The notes beneath the pieces were generated by a model. It ran no database searches. It had not been told where the DNA came from and saw only the letters and a list, made by a program, of their open reading frames with translations. Position numbers and translations under genes: made by a program. From IMG/VR virus record IMGVR_UViG_3300007513_000035, positions 1 through 62,731 of that record: 62,731 nucleotides of DNA; one strand, written 5' to 3'. Positions 25,271 to 32,652 of this stretch are shown here, piece by piece. This DNA comes from a virus. Every line of letters begins with the position of its first letter. The stretch's first letter is position 1.

Positions 25271-27190
25271 TTAGATTATATTCATATCCAGGCAGGTAAC
25301 GGTACCGTAGAAGTCACCGCGAACCATCTTCTTGCCGTAGCGAGTCATCACGCCCTTGCGGGGTGTGAAGTCTTCCGGCTGGAAGATAGTAGGAGTGACA
25401 ATCAGCGGAACGTATGGTGCGTATACGTACCCTGTCTCGAGGTAAGAACCTCCCTTGTATCCAACCAGAACCTTGTTGCGTGGGAAGTAGGGATCCTTGT
25501 AAACCGTGAAACGGTTGCTAAGGGATCCAACTGACGCTGCACCCAAGGTGAATGGGCTGGAAACCTGTCCCTGTCCATCAAGGCTGTAGTTCGGCTTGTA
25601 AAGAACCGAAGCTTCAAAGATGGTGGAGACATCAGGTGAGGTGACGATGAAGTTCGCCGAGCCTCTAAGGGTCTTACGATGGATGGCATTAGCAACATCG
25701 ATGATTGTCTCAACGAGTGTCTCGTACCATTCTCTGACCGTACCGGTGAACTGTGGACCTGTAGCAAGAGTGCTAGTAAGATCCTGGACCCGTCCAGTTT
25801 CCTTGTTAACGAACTTACCAGGTGCACGTGACCAGTAGTAGTTGGCACCGACTGCCTCTGTAAGAAGATCATTGAGAATCTCACGATCGATTTCCAGTGC
25901 AATCTGCTCGGAGAGGATCTGAGTAAGCTCGACCTCAGCGTCAAGGCTGTGGTAAGCGTTAAGATCCTGAGCGAGCTCGGGTGACCAGCGAGCGCGAAGC
26001 TTACGGGTAACCGCGGTGACCGCGATGGATTCGATCTTGATATCGATCTCTGGGATAGCCGGACTACCGCTACTGCTTTGTGCAGTGCTGAAATCAGACT
26101 CAAAGGTCGGAATGGTTAGTGCTGAACCGTCGTTACCATCAATGCTCAGCGTCGGTGAAACGACATATGATGCAGTGAAAGGTTGACCCCACAGTGAGCT
26201 CGGGGCACCAGCTCTGTTACCAGAACCGGAAACGATTACCAGAAGAGCAGCATTATTTGTGTCTCTCTTGACGAAAGGATCGGCTACGAATCCACCAGCT
26301 GAGGTATAAGTACCAAGCTGATTAAGTCGACGAACGTTAAGAAGGTTAGATCCTCCCTGAACAGCGGAGCTAATATTATCATACTGAAGATCAACATTTG
26401 ACCAAAGTCCAATCTGCTTCACCTGAGTAAGATCTGCATCAGCAGGCATTGAACTCAGGTTAAGGAATACAGCTCGGAAATCCTCTTCAATAACACCATC
26501 AGTACCATCGCCTACAATTAGAGATGTAACCTGAGGGTCAAACTGAAGAAGCTTAGCATCAGAACCGGTAGCATGCAATGCACGCTGGCCAATTGAGGAC
26601 TGCTGTCCGTAAGCTCCTGAAGCCGCAACTGTAAGAGCGTTAGATGTGCTGTGAACAAGCGAGTAGCCAGTTCCAGCGAGGTCATATTGACCACCAACTG
26701 CTAGAGATCCTGATCGGACACCCTTGCCGGTCGGAGAGTTATAGATGGACTGGCCTTTTGAGTAGACCTGTGCATCATAACTTCCAGCTGCCCCAGCTAG
26801 AGTTGAATCACCACCTCGATCGGTGCCGTATGTGTAATCCAGATAGAAAAGCAGGCCGGATGGCAAGCTCATTGGCTGAATTGAAACGAGCTCGTTGGCG
26901 ATGAGGCCTCCGAATACTCTTCGAACGATTGGGAACGCAATGTTGGTGAATCCACGGACATCTCCTGAAGATGTTCCGCCGGCTCCACCTGTTCCCAGAC
27001 TGTTTTGCTCCCGAAGAAGCTGCGCTGCCTGATTTTCAAGCAACATAGACATGTTCTCGCGACTTTGTCCCTCCATACCTCGGAGGAGTCCAGTACGAGA
27101 CCACTTTTCAACCAACCTCTGGTTCGCAACGCCCATGTGACGTTGTCGAATTCCTTCAGTTAGCTGGTCTAACGTGAATGACTTGCTCAT
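25271..27190 (-). CDS. gp23: Major capsid protein gp23
   Basis: A 639-residue protein of the T4 gp23 family. The N-terminal helix has ENMSMLLENQAAQLLREQNS, followed by AFPIVRRVFGGLIANELVSI and PMSLPSGLLFYLDYTYGT, which closely match marine T4-like capsid proteins from memory. gp23 forms the HK97-fold capsid lattice. The likely maturation cleavage is after Glu61 in LLRE, matching the gp21 rule (Leu/Ile-X-Glu) and close to T4's cut after about residue 65. It is longer than T4 gp23 (521), with extra sequence after residue about 140. The ATG at 27190 has AAAGGAG. It ends before a strong terminator and follows the scaffold gene. Composition is GC-richer than the flanks. Confidence 0.96.
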   Translation of the reverse strand: MSKSFTLDQLTEGIRQRHMGVANQRLVEKWSRTGLLRGMEGQSRENMSMLLENQAAQLLREQNSLGTGGAGGTSSGDVRGFTNIAFPIVRRVFGGLIANELVSIQPMSLPSGLLFYLDYTYGTDRGGDSTLAGAAGSYDAQVYSKGQSIYNSPTGKGVRSGSLAVGGQYDLAGTGYSLVHSTSNALTVAASGAYGQQSSIGQRALHATGSDAKLLQFDPQVTSLIVGDGTDGVIEEDFRAVFLNLSSMPADADLTQVKQIGLWSNVDLQYDNISSAVQGGSNLLNVRRLNQLGTYTSAGGFVADPFVKRDTNNAALLVIVSGSGNRAGAPSSLWGQPFTASYVVSPTLSIDGNDGSALTIPTFESDFSTAQSSSGSPAIPEIDIKIESIAVTAVTRKLRARWSPELAQDLNAYHSLDAEVELTQILSEQIALEIDREILNDLLTEAVGANYYWSRAPGKFVNKETGRVQDLTSTLATGPQFTGTVREWYETLVETIIDVANAIHRKTLRGSANFIVTSPDVSTIFEASVLYKPNYSLDGQGQVSSPFTLGAASVGSLSNRFTVYKDPYFPRNKVLVGYKGGSYLETGYVYAPYVPLIVTPTIFQPEDFTPRKGVMTRYGKKMVRGDFYGTVTCLDMNII

Positions 27191-27231
27191 GTTAATTCTC
27201 CTTTATTTTTTTTAGCAGTTTGCAAGATGTA

Positions 27232-28707
27232 CTAACTTTGTTTAATTCCCGCTAAAGCTGCCCACCTATCAACCTCTCCTGTAGCAGAGCTACCGGGTGA
27301 GACTGAAGCGCGACCAACAGCACGAGATGAGGAACCCACTTTTCTCATTCGGGATTCAGAAAGAGATTTCTTTCTTTTATTTCCGACTGAAAGGCTCTCA
27401 GTTAGGCTTCTGTATAATAGCTTGACTTCTCTTAAGTTATTAGCTTTGTCAAGAGCCTCAATAATAGCACGTCTCTTTGTCGGAGTCATGCTATGGCTCT
27501 GTAAAAGCTTATTAACGTAAAGAAGCTTTGCATTAAACAGGTTCATCTCGGTCAACTGCTCACGAAGTGTTCCAACGGCACCTCTGTATTCGGCAATTTT
27601 CCCAGAAAGAGCTCGATTCTTACGGCTCTCTTTTCTCAGAGCTTTTCGAAGATGCCTGGTCTCCGAAAGCTTGTTTAAATCGGTATCTCTCCAGTCAAGG
27701 GCATCTTTCTCGGCCTTTCCGCCGCCGAAGTGATGGGCCATTGCTTTGGCCTCGCCCTCCTTAAGAGATTTTCTCATTCTTGCTATTTCTTGTTTTAGCA
27801 TTCTCGGGTCTATGTCAAAGACCTCATCAAGAGATTCTTCTTCAGCATCATCGACAACCTCAAGATCAGCCTCGTCCTCGGGCATGTCTAAGTCTAGATC
27901 ATCAAGATCCCCCTCTCCCTCCATGCCCTCTTCTCCCTCTTCATCGAGAAGAGTTAGTGTAAAATCTTCTGCAGAAATCTGAGACGCTACTTCTTCGTCA
28001 ATATCAAGATCCAGCCTAAAAGCAATTTCTTTCAGCATATCATCGAGATCAAGCTCAGACAAGTCACCTTCGCCCTCATCTTCATATACCTCTGACTCTA
28101 GCTGGTCCTTGACTCCGTGCATATATGCCTCTTCAGGCTCCTCTCCGTGCTCTGCCTCATTAAGTGCAGTTCTGAATGCACGAGAAAGATCATCGAGATC
28201 AATTTCATAAAGTGTGTCATTAGACATCTGGTTGTTCTCCTGAATTGTAGATGTATCAATATCTATTACATCGTTTGGTAAGTTATTTGAATCTTTGCTT
28301 AGATTTTTTGCTATTTCTAATATTTTTTGTCTATCTCTGTTTGAAAGCGAAGTAAAAGATTCTCCTAAGGCTGAGATCATAACCTTTTCGATCTCTGTTT
28401 TATTAGAAGGGATTTCAACATCACCAATATCAGCCTCTCTCATTAGATTCATTAGAGAGCTAAGTGCAGTTTCATCAAGAACCACCTCTTCTTCATCTGA
28501 TTCGGTTTCTTCATCTGACTCAAAAATGGCGCCTGAAATAAAGCTATCTTTACTATCTGAGGTGTTTTCTCTCACCAGCTGATCTTCTATAAACTTTCTT
28601 ATTCTTGGGGTTACGGCTTCAATAATCGCATTTTTTGCATTTTTTTCGGCAACTTCTCTAAGTTGTTTTGCATCAGCAATTGCTTCATCGTAAAGTGAAT
28701 TTGACAT
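27232..28707 (-). CDS. gp22: Prohead core/scaffold protein, gp22-like
   Basis: This 491-residue protein precedes the capsid gene, the T4 gp22 position. The N-terminal helix (ADAKQLREVAEKNAKNAIIE) and the C-terminal third, with LRKALRKESRKNRALSGKIA and a long coiled coil, flank a very acidic middle made of Glu/Asp runs (about residues 195-300). That is typical of scaffold cores, which are later degraded by the prohead protease. It is larger than T4 gp22 (269). The start is ATG at 28707. The match is by position and composition more than by alignable motifs, as usual for scaffolds. It lies 82 bases after the 214-residue gene and 42 bases before gp23. Confidence 0.8.
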   Translation of the reverse strand: MSNSLYDEAIADAKQLREVAEKNAKNAIIEAVTPRIRKFIEDQLVRENTSDSKDSFISGAIFESDEETESDEEEVVLDETALSSLMNLMREADIGDVEIPSNKTEIEKVMISALGESFTSLSNRDRQKILEIAKNLSKDSNNLPNDVIDIDTSTIQENNQMSNDTLYEIDLDDLSRAFRTALNEAEHGEEPEEAYMHGVKDQLESEVYEDEGEGDLSELDLDDMLKEIAFRLDLDIDEEVASQISAEDFTLTLLDEEGEEGMEGEGDLDDLDLDMPEDEADLEVVDDAEEESLDEVFDIDPRMLKQEIARMRKSLKEGEAKAMAHHFGGGKAEKDALDWRDTDLNKLSETRHLRKALRKESRKNRALSGKIAEYRGAVGTLREQLTEMNLFNAKLLYVNKLLQSHSMTPTKRRAIIEALDKANNLREVKLLYRSLTESLSVGNKRKKSLSESRMRKVGSSSRAVGRASVSPGSSATGEVDRWAALAGIKQS

Positions 28708-28788
28708 ATTTTTGTCCCACCTCTTATTTAAATATTAACTATTAAGTAAAACTACACGGATCAAAGTAAAATATAGAAAATAAAATAA

Positions 28789-29433
28789 TCAAAATCCAGC
28801 CTCAGACAAGACTTTTTTTATTTTATTCCTAGTTTTTATAATCGCTCTGACAGAAGGATCAGGAATTTCATCAGTGCTAAAGACCCTGATTTCATCATCC
28901 TCTATCGCTTGTGGAATTCTAGATGTTCCGTATTGAGTTCCTGATTTTCTTCCCGGAGCTGTTCTATAGGCAAAAGAATTAGAAGTTCCGCCAACAGCAG
29001 GTCCAGAAAAACCTTTATAAAGACTTTTAAACGGAATTGGTGACATTGATCCATGAATAGAATCTCCTTTTCTAACAGGAGTGCTACCCATCTCTCTAAG
29101 GGAAGCTATATCCAGCCTCTGCCCAGAAACAAATCCGGCCCGGTCTGCCCGCTGGGATCTTACCGGGTCATCAGTCACATACCCAGCGCCTGCTTTGTTT
29201 GTCAGCCTGTTAGAAAGATTGAAGTCAGAAAGACCGTGCTGATCTATAAATTCATCAATATCGAAAAGAAAATCATCATCATCGCCCACTGATTCTTCAG
29301 TGTAGGGGTATGTCTTCTCTCTAGAATATTCTGAGCCTAGCCCTTTTGCCTTGGTTGTGGCGTACCCGCCACCCACATTGGAATCGCCACCCGTTAGGGG
29401 CCTATAGTACTCAGATATTCTATATTTGGGCAT
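28789..29433 (-). CDS. Unknown head-cluster protein
   Basis: A 214-residue, mostly polar protein starting MPKYRISEYYRPLTGGDSNV. It has an acidic patch with DDDDFLFDIDEFIDQHGLSD near residue 50 and a Lys/Arg-rich helical end (IIKTRNKIKKVLSEAGF). I do not recognise it. It lies in a run of five small genes between the protease and scaffold. Its start overlaps the stop of the preceding gene by one base (TGATG), so the genes are coupled. By place it could be a prohead core component or internal head protein that is cut on maturation; that is inference. Confidence 0.75.
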   Translation of the reverse strand: MPKYRISEYYRPLTGGDSNVGGGYATTKAKGLGSEYSREKTYPYTEESVGDDDDFLFDIDEFIDQHGLSDFNLSNRLTNKAGAGYVTDDPVRSQRADRAGFVSGQRLDIASLREMGSTPVRKGDSIHGSMSPIPFKSLYKGFSGPAVGGTSNSFAYRTAPGRKSGTQYGTSRIPQAIEDDEIRVFSTDEIPDPSVRAIIKTRNKIKKVLSEAGF

Positions 29434-29930
29434 CAGACCAGGCCGTCTGACCCAGCATAAGACTTACCGCTTAATAGTTCACCAACTGTCTGAGCTGATA
29501 CCTCAGGAGAAGTTGTACTAGGGCTAATTGATCCCCCCAGCCCAGATCCATACTGGGGCCTGCTCCGCATATCACCGGTAAATGCAGGCTGCTCGCCTGT
29601 GTCATCAGGAGATGAAGGGTTGGGCGTCCAGGGAGTCGAGGGAAGTCCGAGCCCGCCGGTCTCGACATCAAGTAAATTAGGAGCATCTGTATAGTTTAAA
29701 TCAACTGTCCCAAAAAAATGGCCACCATCATTAATAATTCCTTTTTCGACGTCAGCGTATGAAGAGTCGATACCTTGTAAAAGAATCTGCTGGATTTTTT
29801 CCACGTTGTCTGGGCTGTAGTCTGTGCTGTACGTGGGAGTTTGAGGAAATGCAGCGTCTAAGTTTTGTTGATCTCTTGATCCTTTTCCAAAGTTAGAAGT
29901 TTTTCCAAGATGAGGTTCTGTGGTTGCCAT
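29433..29930 (-). CDS. Unknown head-cluster protein
   Basis: This 165-residue, Gly/Ser/Pro-rich protein is probably disordered; it contains DNVEKIQQILLQGIDSSYAD as its only clear helix, near residue 45. No family is recognised. Its stop overlaps the next start and its start (ATG 29930) touches the stop of the preceding basic protein, so it belongs to one translation-coupled block. A minor prohead-core role is possible, but nothing in the sequence shows it directly. Confidence 0.75.
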   Translation of the reverse strand: MATTEPHLGKTSNFGKGSRDQQNLDAAFPQTPTYSTDYSPDNVEKIQQILLQGIDSSYADVEKGIINDGGHFFGTVDLNYTDAPNLLDVETGGLGLPSTPWTPNPSSPDDTGEQPAFTGDMRSRPQYGSGLGGSISPSTTSPEVSAQTVGELLSGKSYAGSDGLV

Positions 29931-30193
29931 TATAGGTCTCCTAGTATGTTCTTAGCGAGAGCCTTTCTATGCTTAACAATTTTATCAAGCTGCTTTCTTA
30001 TTTTGGCTTCTCTTATTTTTAACGCCTTGGCGTAATCAACTTTTTTCTCTAACGTGTCTGCAAGTTTGTCGGCATCAACTTCTCTTGCCTTGGTCTTGGG
30101 CTTGCTAGCCTCAAGAACCCTTTCAATTTTTTTCTTCTCTTGAAGGACTATCCTCTTTAAAAGAGAAGGAGTTAATTTCTTAATTTTGGCCAT
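29930..30193 (-). CDS. Small basic helical protein
   Basis: An 87-residue Lys-rich protein (LKRIVLQEKKKIERVLEA near residue 12, and repeated Lys/Arg/Ala heptads to the end), likely one long coiled coil. T4 encodes small highly charged core proteins (gp67, gp68) in the same part of the head cluster, so a comparable scaffold-core role is plausible; this rests on position and composition only. The start is ATG at 30193. The gap of 50 bases before it holds no obvious signal. Confidence 0.7.
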   Translation of the reverse strand: MAKIKKLTPSLLKRIVLQEKKKIERVLEASKPKTKAREVDADKLADTLEKKVDYAKALKIREAKIRKQLDKIVKHRKALAKNILGDL

Positions 30194-30243
30194 CTTTGTC
30201 TCCGCGGGAAAGATCTAATATATGTATTATCTCAAAAAGAAAT

Positions 30244-30723
30244 TTATGGCCTGTTTTTTGGTGTTGAAAATGCCAGCTCAGCCCAATTGTTTGCAGATCC
30301 TCCAAAAAGATCCATCGGGTCAGAGTTTGCAACTTCCCTGGCAGCGGTGTCACCCTGCGCGTGAGACGACATTCCTCGCTGGCTCTCAGCGGTGATTTGC
30401 TCCTGAAGTGTGGTCCTCGCTGTATCCTCAAGTATAGATGATAAAACGCTATCATCTGTCATGCTACTTACTGTACTAGAAACCCTTTGATCAAAACTAG
30501 ATTTTTCTGTGTCATCTGATCTTGGCTCAAAGCTAACGTGATCTAAAGAAGGTCTTCTGTTATTTCTAGATGGAGATTTTGTTTGTGAATATTTTCCAGG
30601 ATGTCTTTTTGTCCTTGACTCTTGAAGAGCTGTCACGCTTCCTTCCGAGAGGCCTTCACTCAATATCTCTATAAGACACTCTTTAACAACACTTTTGAGA
30701 CCTGATCTCGTGATTCTTTTCAC
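30244..30723 (-). CDS. Unknown head-cluster protein
   Basis: A 159-residue protein starting with a basic helix (KRITRSGLKSVVKECLIEIL), then Ser/Arg/Asp-rich, probably flexible sequence. I do not recognise it. The start is GTG at 30723, overlapping the preceding stop by one base (TAGTG), which supports the rare start codon. It could be a small internal or core protein of the prohead. Short N-terminal helices of the form 'KECLIEILSEGL' occur in other phage proteins of the region between protease and scaffold, but I cannot name the family. Confidence 0.7.
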   Translation of the reverse strand: MKRITRSGLKSVVKECLIEILSEGLSEGSVTALQESRTKRHPGKYSQTKSPSRNNRRPSLDHVSFEPRSDDTEKSSFDQRVSSTVSSMTDDSVLSSILEDTARTTLQEQITAESQRGMSSHAQGDTAAREVANSDPMDLFGGSANNWAELAFSTPKNRP

Positions 30724-31193
30724 TATCCTACACCCTTCCAGCCATTGCTCGCTGATAAAATTGGAAAATTAGAAGCATTGATTGTGGTTAATCCGGCAAT
30801 TAAAGAAAAGCCGGTAGACCCACCGTCTCCAAGAAGAAACACCTCTTTGCATCTAACATCAAATGTCTTCGTTGCTTCAGCATTCGCACTTGCAGATCCT
30901 GTTGGAATTAAAAAATAATTCCTGTGCTGATGTGAACTCTTTGTTCCTCCGTTATGATTCTCGCCCGGTGCAAAAGATCCTGAATATGAAAAAGCAAGTC
31001 GCAAATCATTGGCACCTGTGTTTCTAATAGTTAGATATTTTGTCACATACGGAAACTTAATGTTGATCGGATCTGCAGCAGTTCCTGCTGTGGGAACATC
31101 AGAAAGTGTAGCTGAGCTGGTCACATATGGTACCGCAGAAGTCTGGTAAGCTGGAACGTAGCTAGCCCCAGGAGAGGGTGGTTTTATAGGCAT
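30723..31193 (-). CDS. Unknown beta-rich head-cluster protein
   Basis: This 156-residue protein looks like a single beta-sandwich: KFPYVTKYLTIRNTGANDLR is followed by Gly/Ser/Thr-rich strands (FSYSGSFAPGENHN, TKTFDVRCKEVFLLGDGGST). The pattern 'ITIRNTG.NDLRLAFS' is common in small capsid-surface or fibre-anchor domains. It may be a head vertex, decoration or neck-fibre component, but the role is not shown. The ATG at 31193 overlaps the protease stop by one base (TAATG). It is probably made with the protease. Confidence 0.75.
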   Translation of the reverse strand: MPIKPPSPGASYVPAYQTSAVPYVTSSATLSDVPTAGTAADPINIKFPYVTKYLTIRNTGANDLRLAFSYSGSFAPGENHNGGTKSSHQHRNYFLIPTGSASANAEATKTFDVRCKEVFLLGDGGSTGFSLIAGLTTINASNFPILSASNGWKGVG

Positions 31194-31807
31194 TACTTAT
31201 CCCATCCTAATATTTCATTAAATATTCTATCAATCTTGTCAGTCTTAGTAAAAGTATTATCTAATTCTCTTCTACTAACTGTTTTTCCCTCTGCCATCAT
31301 AAAGGCACCGGGTGTTGAGGGCTCAGAGACCATATCAAAACAAATTAGCTGAAAGTCTTCTTGAACTACGTCAGTATCCCCCTGTCTCTTTGTAGATCCA
31401 ACACCCCTTGAAGATACCCCGAGAGTCACGCCAGATTCAACTAGACTTTTTAATATTTTTCCACTAGGGGTATCAAGAAGTTCAATTGTCCCATATACAG
31501 TATCTCCCTGCATATGAGCATCTCTAATTATGTGAGAAACATTTTTTAATTCAACAACTGAAGTATCTGGATGATCACACTCACCTAGGGCTCTGCTTTC
31601 TCTTATAAATTTTTGATAATTTTGAAGCTCTCTCTCAAGAATTGCCCTAGGGTATATTCTTCCGTTCTGGTTTAGTGTATCTGACTTTTGAATTGGACCT
31701 TTTAAAAATATTTTTCCATTATTAGTTTTTTTAGATTCATTTATTTGATCAGGACTATACTGAAGTGGCATCCATTCTGTCAAAAGCTTTAAGTCTTTTT
31801 TACTCAT
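31193..31807 (-). CDS. gp21: Prohead core protease gp21
   Basis: A 204-residue serine protease of the T4 gp21 (peptidase S51/U9-like) family. The hallmark GECDHP holds the catalytic His at residue 79. The nucleophile is in GVSSRG (Ser132 or Ser133). The N-terminal part shows LNQNGRIYPRAILERELQNY, a standard signature. It cuts scaffold and capsid N-termini (Leu/Ile-X-Glu) before DNA packaging. The ATG at 31807 overlaps the upstream stop by four bases (ATGA). The order portal, intervening protein, protease, scaffold, capsid matches T4-like phages, except that five extra genes lie before the scaffold. Confidence 0.94.
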   Translation of the reverse strand: MSKKDLKLLTEWMPLQYSPDQINESKKTNNGKIFLKGPIQKSDTLNQNGRIYPRAILERELQNYQKFIRESRALGECDHPDTSVVELKNVSHIIRDAHMQGDTVYGTIELLDTPSGKILKSLVESGVTLGVSSRGVGSTKRQGDTDVVQEDFQLICFDMVSEPSTPGAFMMAEGKTVSRRELDNTFTKTDKIDRIFNEILGWDK

Positions 31808-32652
31808 TTTGACTCCATTATTTCTTGGCTTAATTGTGATATAGTTAAAAATTTAGAAATTGAACTATCATTAATTTTTCTATAATCCAGGTCTTTAATA
31901 TTAACTCTTACTCTTTCGATTTTTTCAAGAAGGACTTCATTATCGGTTTCCTTTTCAAAATAATCTAAATCACGGGCTGTTTTTTCTGATATTTCTTTTA
32001 ATAATCTAGAAGTTTTTTCTGTATCTCCCGAAGAAGAAGAGAAGACATAGGACCGTACTATCATTTTTTGCTCTTTGCTTAGAGTGTCCCCGTACCTGGT
32101 GTTCAATTTCTCCATCATTAGTTTAGATATTAGGTGATCAACATTTTCAGATACATGATTTTCTATTTTCTCGTTTTTCTTTTCTGCCAGAAGCCTTTCA
32201 ACAACCTTGCTCTCATATTCAACCATTTTAGCAAGACTCGAGTGATCGTTTTTTCTCCACTCATTTAAAAGAGTTTGAATTGTTGCATAGGATTTATAGT
32301 CAGGAATTCTTCTATAATAAAAGTCTTTATCTTTTAGTTTGTGATTAATATCTTTAATCAAGAGAGACTTTTCTTTATTTAAAGCCCTGGTGTTGTATCT
32401 TCTAGATGCTGCTTTCGCCTCAGACAAAATTCCTGCTGCAATAGCAGTGTCACTAACTGTTGAATTTGCTAAAGCATTAAAAAGTCTAAACTCTTTATAA
32501 AGCTCTGTATCGGAAGAGAACCTTTTATCTAAAATATCTAAAGCACACTGTGCCGTTTCTGTCTTCCCTTCTATGAGGAAATTAGAAACAGACCTCAAGA
32601 GAAGCTCGTAAATTATTCCTACATTTCTTTTTTTATTATGAGTTTTTGGCAT
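31804..32652 (-). CDS. Conserved protein between portal and protease
   Basis: A 282-residue, entirely helical, basic protein: NVGIIYELLLRSVSNFLIEG, then ALDILDKRFSSDTELYKEFR, and YATIQTLLNEWRKNDHSSLA. From memory this looks like a protein conserved in marine T4-like myoviruses that is always encoded between gp20 and gp21; the T4 counterpart slot holds gp67 and gp68. A prohead-core or assembly function is therefore likely, but no activity is known to me. The ATG at 32652 overlaps the portal stop (TAATG), and its end overlaps the protease start. Confident as a gene; function inferred from place. Confidence 0.8.
   Translation of the reverse strand: MPKTHNKKRNVGIIYELLLRSVSNFLIEGKTETAQCALDILDKRFSSDTELYKEFRLFNALANSTVSDTAIAAGILSEAKAASRRYNTRALNKEKSLLIKDINHKLKDKDFYYRRIPDYKSYATIQTLLNEWRKNDHSSLAKMVEYESKVVERLLAEKKNEKIENHVSENVDHLISKLMMEKLNTRYGDTLSKEQKMIVRSYVFSSSSGDTEKTSRLLKEISEKTARDLDYFEKETDNEVLLEKIERVRVNIKDLDYRKINDSSISKFLTISQLSQEIMESK

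Noticed and set aside
25402-26103. A 233-codon minus-strand frame inside the capsid gene
   Set aside because: It overlaps gp23 in another frame, is Ser/Arg/Leu-rich with no recognisable pattern, and gp23 itself is unmistakable.
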